Below, piece by piece: positions 57,988 to 64,000 of a stretch of DNA of 64,000 bases. Every line of letters begins with the position of its first letter. Positions within the stretch are counted from its first letter, which is position 1. The notes under the pieces are model-generated. The model was not told the origin of the DNA. It worked only from the letters and a program-made list of their open reading frames with translations, and searched no databases. The DNA comes from Clarireedia homoeocarpa (lineage: Eukaryota; Ascomycota; Leotiomycetes; Helotiales; Rutstroemiaceae). The DNA is taken from the NCBI GenBank assembly GCA_001465935.1, contig LNKV01000007.1:1178001-1242000 (forward strand), read 5' to 3'. Made by a program: the position numbers and the translations under genes.

Positions 57988-60498
57988 CTACACCCTCCTC
58001 GGTGCCCAATTCTCCAACCACGTCCTGGCCTTCTCTAAATTCCCGCTCTCCGCCTCACAAGCAGCTACACACCACTCCAACTCCCAAACCTTCTCCCCTG
58101 CCAACATCTCCGCAAGATTCCTCCTCTTCTGGCTCGCTTCATCCGTGCAGAAATACATCGGCTCACTCCTATCGCTCACCTTCTCGACCAGCGGTTGAAT
58201 CAATGGAAGTGCATCTTTCGTCGTCAACGCCGGGCCTTTCTTAGCTGTTTTGCAGTACTCGTTATGACACCATGCTTTCCCGCACCCGGTGATCATCTGA
58301 CTTAGGTATCGGCGCTCAACACGGCGTTTCATGGCTTTCCCTGATGGGTCATGCATGCTGACATAGAGGGGACCGAAACAGATACTACAGAGACCGAGAT
58401 CGTTTCCTGGACCTTGACCTATTCTGGAGCCAGCGCCGATCTCACCATTTTTGCCTACTCCATCAAGAGTGCGGCCACAGTTTACGTTGCGACATATGGC
58501 GGGTTTGGACCGAGACCCCTTTTCTAATTCGTGGTGTTTGAGATGGGTGGACATGTCGCGGAGACGAATGATCTTGTTGCAGAGATGGCATTCGGTTGTG
58601 CGGGCACCATCGGCGAGTTCATGCGCTGTGAGACCGGAGAGGAGTGCTTCGGGGGATGGCTCAAAGGGATCGCCTTCTTGGGGAACTTCAAGGTGGCAGA
58701 ATTGGCACAGGATGATCTTGCCGGGACATACGGATGTGCGGTGCACGGCGAGATCTTTCAGATTTGCTGCTTCGTATGGACAGTTCGGACATTTCTGAGA
58801 CTTGTGGAACACATATTCATGTTTTGTTTTACTGAAACACATGTTAGTAACTATATTGTGAAGAATACACTATCAAATAGTATAGGTGTAGACACTCGAG
58901 TATCTAGAACCATGCTTGTCTGTGCGAAATGGCATGGGAAAGGAACCAAGAACACCTTGGATCTCAATAGCAACAAATGCAAAAAGAGCTACATACCTTT
59001 CCCGGGAGTTCCCATATGCATCACAGTACTCGCAATGCCAGTGGTTCTCCCATTCCTTAGACTTCTTCTGGAAAACGTTCTGACAATGAGGACATAGTAT
59101 GTTATTTCGAAGACAGAAATTTTCGTGTAGCATCATCGTACGTTTCGGCACCCATTGTCGACAGTTCTTACATTGCTCTTCATCTGGAGAATGCATCTCG
59201 ATGTCGTCATCGGCATTTATCGGCTTACTTGACGACCCGTTGACTGCACTTGGATCAAGAGACTTCACTCTCAGCGAATATCTTTGCGGTCCATTTAATG
59301 CCTCCCCAGATCCCCGATAATGGACAGAAACAAAAAGTGCATCTGCTTTCTCCAATTCAACGTTAGACTTTGAAATAACGATTCTCTTGGTCTTCTTATT
59401 CGAAAAGTCCCCAAACACATGTTCATCGTCCCGCGGCCTTGCTCTTTGACGTGAAGACTGAGGATTAACAAATAGTTCCACGTCGGCTTCATCCTCAAGT
59501 GATAACTCAATGTCCAAGCCTTGCGATCTATCCCAGGAGGGAAGAGTGTAATCGACGTAGTCACCCTCCGCAACTTGTCCTGTGGAAGGTTTCCAGATAT
59601 CCAAATCACCGCCAACCGAGCTTCCTTGGGCGGTTCCTGGAGCCTTTTGCGCCTTGTCCATAATCTGCTTCAGGGTTTCCCTAGCTTGTTCTTCATTCAG
59701 AGCTTCAATATCCACCTCTAAATCAGTATCTACCACACAGATGCCATCTCCCTCAGGCGCAAACTTGTCTATTAAGAACCTGAATTCTTCTGATTTTGAT
59801 CCTCGGACTGTCAAGATTTCCCCATTTGTTAATGTTGTGAAGTTCTCTCGCAGATGTCTTTCAAGTAATGATTTCCAGTCCTCTGGATTATATCCTGCTT
59901 CCAGCGGTCTTAACCTCACATATTTTCCTTTAGGTAATTGCTTCGCATGTACAGTGATTCGCGTTGGTTCCTCGCTGTCGTCTGTAAGGTCAGTCGTCTC
60001 GTCTCGAGTGAGATCGATCTGCGAATTTTGTGTGAGATCTATCGGGGCATCTGGGGAGCCTCTGCCACTCTCAGTCTTGCTAGCGGGTGCCGGTTTTCGT
60101 ATCGGCTCGCTGACACCAAGCGCTTCCAACAAAAACGGGCTCAAACCAACTTCTCCTTCGTCCGCAGAAAATTCGCGAATACCCGCATATACTACGTTCC
60201 CGTTCTTCGAATTCACCAGCCGAAACGTAAGCGGATGAGGTAATTGTTGTTGGGTGTCCCGCCATTGTGACTGTTCTGCGCGCGCAGCGGCGAGAGAATA
60301 TGGGTTGAAAGGGTCGAAGGTGGCATTGTTGGAGCGACCATTAGAAGGGACGGTGACTGTGGATGCTGCTAGAAGTTGCTCAAGGGCAGACTGTGGTAAC
60401 GAAATCTTGTCTCCGGGAAGTGCCTTATGTGACTTTGGCGCCACCGCATAGACTGATGACCATGTTAAAGAAATGTCTTGATTCGGAGTTACAGCCAT
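57988..60498 (-). CDS. UFD1-domain protein with C-terminal zinc fingers
   Basis: Two exons: 60498-58997 and 58831-57988 (GT-AG); 781 aa. The N-terminal ~330 residues match the Ufd1 double-psi barrel and following domain: LPGDKISLPQSALEQLL, LTFRLVNSKNG, KQLPKGKYVRLRPLEAGY, WKSLLERHLRENFTTLTNGE and EVDIEALNEEQARE. Ufd1 binds ubiquitin and, with Npl4, recruits Cdc48/p97. After a linker, the C-terminal half carries Cys/His modules: CKNCRQWVPKRTMMLHENFC, CPHCQ...HWHCEYC, CPNC...H...CP, CQFC and CHLCNKIIRLRDMSTHLKHH, then more Cys pairs (CSICFGPLY, GCGKAWCHNEYC). This long form differs from the short yeast Ufd1 and suggests a separate Cdc48 or ubiquitin adaptor of filamentous fungi. The intron falls in the second TRAF-like finger region. 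Confidence 0.82.
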
Positions 60499-60983
60499 TA
60501 TACGTTCCCGTGCGGGAGAGAAATCTCAAAGGTTTGTTTGTGTCAAGCTAGTAGAGTCTTTAAAAGGACGCTTTTTATAAAAAGAATGTTGGGACAACCA
60601 GCGATACTGCCGTCCTATAAAGTGTTTGAATTGGCAACGTATTGTAGCATTAGGCAAATGCGCCGAGTAATGACTGTGAATCCTAAGCATCGATATGTCA
60701 GCGCCGATGAATCCATAGAATCATCCAGCATCTGAGCGTTGTCCCACTAGTCTTATCCTTATCGATAAGAAGGTGTGGCTGCAGTGGCGTAAACCCCCAC
60801 CGGTCTTACGGAACGTAACCTCCCAGATCCAAACATCCAAATGCGATAGCCGAAGTCATTGAAGTCAACAACACGCCATTCTTACAAGGTCATTTCTCAT
60901 TTTCTCAACTGAGCAGCGACATGAACTTGTAATTCACACATCTTTCCGATCATCATACTTTCACTTCCCCGTCTAGAAGTGAT
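60499..60983. promoter_or_regulatory. Divergent promoter region of the UFD1-like and F-box genes
   Basis: The 485-bp gap between two divergent start codons includes a small inverted repeat CTTATC...GATAAG around 60757-60770. No other motif is clear. Confidence 0.4.
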
Positions 60984-62385
60984 ATGGACGAACAATCACA
61001 TCACACAGCCATATCATCTACAATCGAGTTGCCATCGCCTCTCTTGCAGCTACTTTGTAATCCCTTGATCCTTTACCATATTGTCCCCTACCTACCTATA
61101 AATTCTCTTTTAAGATTAGGCGCCGTCTCTAAGGCTTTCAAAGATCTTATTTACGAAACCCCTCAGGTGTTCCGTTATCTAAGATTATCGGAGACAAAGT
61201 CAGCTCAATGCGAAATTGGTTCTATTGATCATGGGGGAGAGATTTGGCGGAATGTACAACTCGATGAAAGTGTCACCGAGTATGAGTTAGCTATTTCCCC
61301 CTCTTACCGAAGGAGCCAATTTTGACCTCTCCAATAGCTTTTACGGTGGTCCTCTGAGAGGCATATTCAACAATCTGCGTAAGAGAAACCTACTTAACAA
61401 TGTTCAGACTTTGATTCTCGACGGACTATCTGTCCCATTTGATTTGGTGAGCGAGATCATCTTAGATGATTCATACCACGTTCGCCTTCTATCTATTCGA
61501 GAAGTGCAACACCTCAACGAGGCAAAGCTCATGCAAGCTTTGAAATACGCTTGTCGGTCATCTAGAGCACCAAACAGCCCTAGATTACAAGGACTTTACA
61601 TATTTGGGCGTAAAGATCCACGGCAAGCCGAAAGACTGAAGAGGCATATCAATTTGTGTCCAGCTGGAATTGCACCAATTGATACCATTCCAAACTATGG
61701 TGTGATGTCTTCACAAGGCGCTCAAATCGGCGGGCAGCATCAGGGGTCTTTAAGCGAACTAGCCGAGAGTTCTTCATCAGATGGAAGTTGGAATCCACAT
61801 CGCGGAAACGCTTTTCCCCAATCGATATCAGAGGAATGGGCGTACACCATCTTAGCTTGCCAAGGAATCATCAGTTTCGATGTAACTTTGTGTAATGGCC
61901 CCCGACATTCAGCGGGAAGGACAGTTGACAAGCAAGCCTGGTATCATCAGCCAGAGCACTTTCTCCCGCCTCGAGCAGCAACTCATGTCTTGGACTGCTG
62001 CAAAACTTGTGGTACTTGTCCTGAAGGCGTACCAGTGTTTGGCAAATCGTCTCTTAGTCAGTTTCCGCTCCTGGCTCCACCACCTCTTCACTCTTCAAGA
62101 ATCAAAGCCGCGAAGACTCCCTTTGACAATACTTTTGCTTCGGACGGAAAGTTCATGGCACGGTGTATGGATTGTTTACAGAGGAGGTATTGTGAAAGTT
62201 GCCGGAAATGGTGGTGCGAGGACTGCTACGAGGCACCTGGGCCAGTCCGTAATACCGACTCTCCCACTCCTCCTGGGAGTAGCTCGGGCAGTGAAACTAT
62301 CAAGGTACATATGGGTCTCTGCGTTGAAAATTGTCTCGTGGCCGAAATGATGTCCGGTGCTGGCAGCAACGGAATGTGGGGTTGA
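60984..62385 (+). CDS. F-box protein with C-terminal cysteine-rich region
   Basis: Probable SCF ubiquitin-ligase substrate receptor. Exons 60984-61279 and 61338-62385 (GT-AG); 446-447 aa. The F-box occupies about residues 22-65: LLCNPLILYHIVPYLPINSL, then LLRLGAVSKAFKDLI. The middle region (NVQTLILDGLSVPFDLVSEI) resembles leucine-rich substrate-binding sequence. The C-terminal third has paired cysteines (CCKTCGTCPEG, CMDCLQRRYCESCRKWWCEDC) likely to bind zinc, ending CVENCLVAEMMSGAGSNGMW. More cysteine-rich coding sequence follows the stop (62478-62516 and 62579-62707) and can be joined in frame by splicing from 62304, so two C termini are possible. Confidence 0.75.
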
Positions 62386-62477
62386 GCCAACCCCACTGAG
62401 GCAACGTATGAAGTTATGGATTTCATTTATTTATTTGGCCGTCTTTGGATGTCTGCTGACTGACTGGAATCTCATAG

Positions 62478-62707
62478 TTTGGAGTGATGAGAAGTTGCCT
62501 TTTCTGCGGTCTCAATGTGAGCTTGGTTCCCCAATACCGAGCCGCTTCTATTCTATAACTGCTAACTCACTCTTCTAGTGTCATGAGTGTATTTTGAAAA
62601 CTCAACTCAAATGCAAAGTATGCGGTGGTGGCTACTGCACCACGCATAACGAAGGTTCCACGTTAAGCACAGTAGGCCGTCATGCAGTCGATGGTTGTAG
62701 ATGTTGA
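62478..62707 (+). other. Candidate alternative 3' exons of the F-box gene
   Basis: Two short open segments (62478-62516 and 62579-62707) separated by a GT-AG intron with a GCTAAC branch site. They encode MRSCLFCGLN, CHECILKTQLKCKVCGGGYC and a tail ending DGCRC: four further Cys pairs. Joining donor GTACAT at 62305 to the acceptor at 62477 keeps the frame and skips the stop at 62383. Confidence 0.5.
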
Positions 62708-63541
62708 TACTGACCGCGTGTTTAGTGCGATTGTATGAGAAGTAGTTATTCTTACAACACTTGTATCTATGCTAATGAGAATATAGGGTGTACTCTATCC
62801 AGGAGAAGAACTAGGGAGTTGTACTAAACAAGTACGAGTGCTTCGTTGGATCTTCCAACGGTTGCTCATCGGTCGTATCTCCACTTTGTGTATATCTATA
62901 TTGGTTCTCTACTCTGCATCTCAACTACCTTTTGATGGATTCCTTAACGAGTCGATCATGTATGACGATACCCTGTGGTTCTGTATCAAGCGAGGGAGAG
63001 GGCGGGGTTTGATACTGGGCGTAGCTTTTTGATAGGTAGTTGATGGGTCGCAGTTACTACTATATCAACAATTCACCTCTAGACGCCCAAACTGCATAAA
63101 CACAGCGATCATCTCACCTTCATTAACCGCAGCACAACGCTCAATAAGTAGATTGTCATAAGCCTACTTGTGAAGAACATTAATGTCATTATTTATTTAC
63201 CCCATGCCCCCAACACCAATAAAATCCAACATCTTTTACCGCATAATCCATTGCCTAGCATCCTGAATATGCAAACCTTTGGAACGCCATTCGACAACCT
63301 GCGCCGAAAAGATTGAAACGCCGCTTGACATGATGCCATGCCATACCATACTCCTAGACTAGAAACTCTAACCCCCGACCTGAAGCCCACTCTCCATTAC
63401 CAAACCGAATCGAATCAAAACAATCAACTCCGACATTGCACCGTACATAATCTACAGTCTTGATATTCCTTTCCTTTCTTTTCTCCGAATAATCAAAAAA
63501 TCCACTCACTCCATGCCCATCCTCCCCACTCTCGCAATACT
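62708..63541. other. Convergent spacer
   Basis: AT-rich 3' flanks of the F-box gene and of the right-edge gene. ORFs at 62838-63032 and 63193-63390 have no recognisable features. Confidence 0.45.
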
Positions 63542-64000
63542 TCAGAGCCCATCACGTCTTACCTTCGCGCTCGTCCGCATGGGAATGACGTTTGGTCTGG
63601 CGGTTCCGGATAGGACTACTTCTGGTTTGTTGGCTTTTTTCTGCTCTTCTTTCTTGTCCTTTTCCTTTTCCTTTTCCCTGCCTGTGTTTTCATTCGTATC
63701 CGCTTTTGGACTTGATAGAGATTTGGGCGAGGAGGAGGACTCATTCTCAGTTGTGGATGTGGATGGGGACGTGCTCGATGCAGGATTTACTACTGCTGCT
63801 GTTGGTGCTGTGAGTATAGCCTCTGCGCTTAGCGACGTGGTGTTAATCTCCTTATGATCCATGCCCATCTCGACCTTATCATTCCCCACACTCGCATCAC
63901 CACCTCCACCTCCACCATTTTCCGTCTCCATCTCCTCCCCCTTCTCCTTCCCCTCATCCCTATTTCCATCCCCATCCTCACCCCTCTTCTCCCCCTCAAC
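63542..64000 (-). CDS. Unrecognised acidic/Ser-rich protein, 5' partial
   Basis: A minus-strand frame stays open from the right edge (64000) to a stop at 63542. It gives at least 150 residues of Glu/Lys/Gly-rich, then Ser/Thr-rich low-complexity sequence. A Lys/Glu run (GREKEKEKDKKEEQKKANKP) follows, then the more protein-like C terminus VVLSGTARPNVIPMRTSAKV. The gene continues beyond the window, or exon(s) join upstream. No domain is visible. Confidence 0.45.
   Translation of the reverse strand, partial: VEGEKRGEDGDGNRDEGKEKGEEMETENGGGGGGDASVGNDKVEMGMDHKEINTTSLSAEAILTAPTAAVVNPASSTSPSTSTTENESSSSPKSLSSPKADTNENTGREKEKEKDKKEEQKKANKPEVVLSGTARPNVIPMRTSAKVRRDGL

Overview
This window is nuclear DNA of a filamentous ascomycete. 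Genes are split by short GT-AG introns with CTAAC/CTGAC branch sites. Typical fungal families are present: a Zn2Cys6 regulator, an RTA1-type membrane protein, a fungal phytochrome histidine kinase, a Pex/dysferlin-domain peroxin and Fot1-like DNA transposon remains. Moderate GC content, many microsatellites and the protein spellings suggest a leotiomycete such as a member of the Sclerotiniaceae; this placement is an inference.

Layout. 1-11.4 kb: a peroxin fragment (+), YIP1 (-), PAM16 (+), a Zn2Cys6 regulator with awkward splice junctions (-), an RTA1-like protein (-), a glycosyltransferase-associated C-terminal domain protein (+) and a short-chain dehydrogenase pseudogene (+). 11.4-13.9 kb: gene-poor, with a GC-rich 17-bp tandem repeat. 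13.9-19.6 kb: clathrin heavy chain (+). 19.6-22.3 kb: mostly intergenic, with a possible small membrane protein. 22.3-29.7 kb: pyruvate carboxylase (+) in twelve exons, two of whose introns are swollen by foreign sequence. 29.7-33.6 kb: low-complexity DNA and an 830-bp Fot1/pogo-like element with TA duplications. 33.6-37.4 kb: a large disordered protein resembling Byr4/Bfa1 (-). 37.4-48.1 kb: a 10.7-kb tract without a recognisable gene, full of microsatellites. 48.1-52.4 kb: phytochrome histidine kinase (-). 52.4-56.6 kb: gene-poor. 56.6-57.2 kb: small secreted cysteine-knot-like protein (+). 58.0-60.5 kb: UFD1-domain zinc-finger protein (-). 61.0-62.7 kb: F-box protein (+). 63.5 kb to the edge: the 3' end of an unrecognised gene (-).

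The most unusual signal is a family of intron-borne elements. The 2.4-kb intron of the pyruvate carboxylase gene (24173-26566) carries a nearly intact reading frame with a GIY-YIG nuclease domain followed by two C-X2-C-X12-H-X5-H zinc fingers. It is flanked on both sides by copies of a ~19-bp palindrome. The next large intron of the same gene (27469-28259) holds a decayed copy keeping only the zinc-finger end. A clathrin intron 9 kb away (18130-18408) keeps only the 3' module: the stop-codon hairpin, the block around AAAGTACTTTTTGGA, and a tandem array whose last unit supplies the branch site. Three introns in two housekeeping genes thus look like three decay stages of one mobile, splice-competent element with a homing-type nuclease. 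I know of no description of such a system in nuclear spliceosomal introns, but could not search for one.
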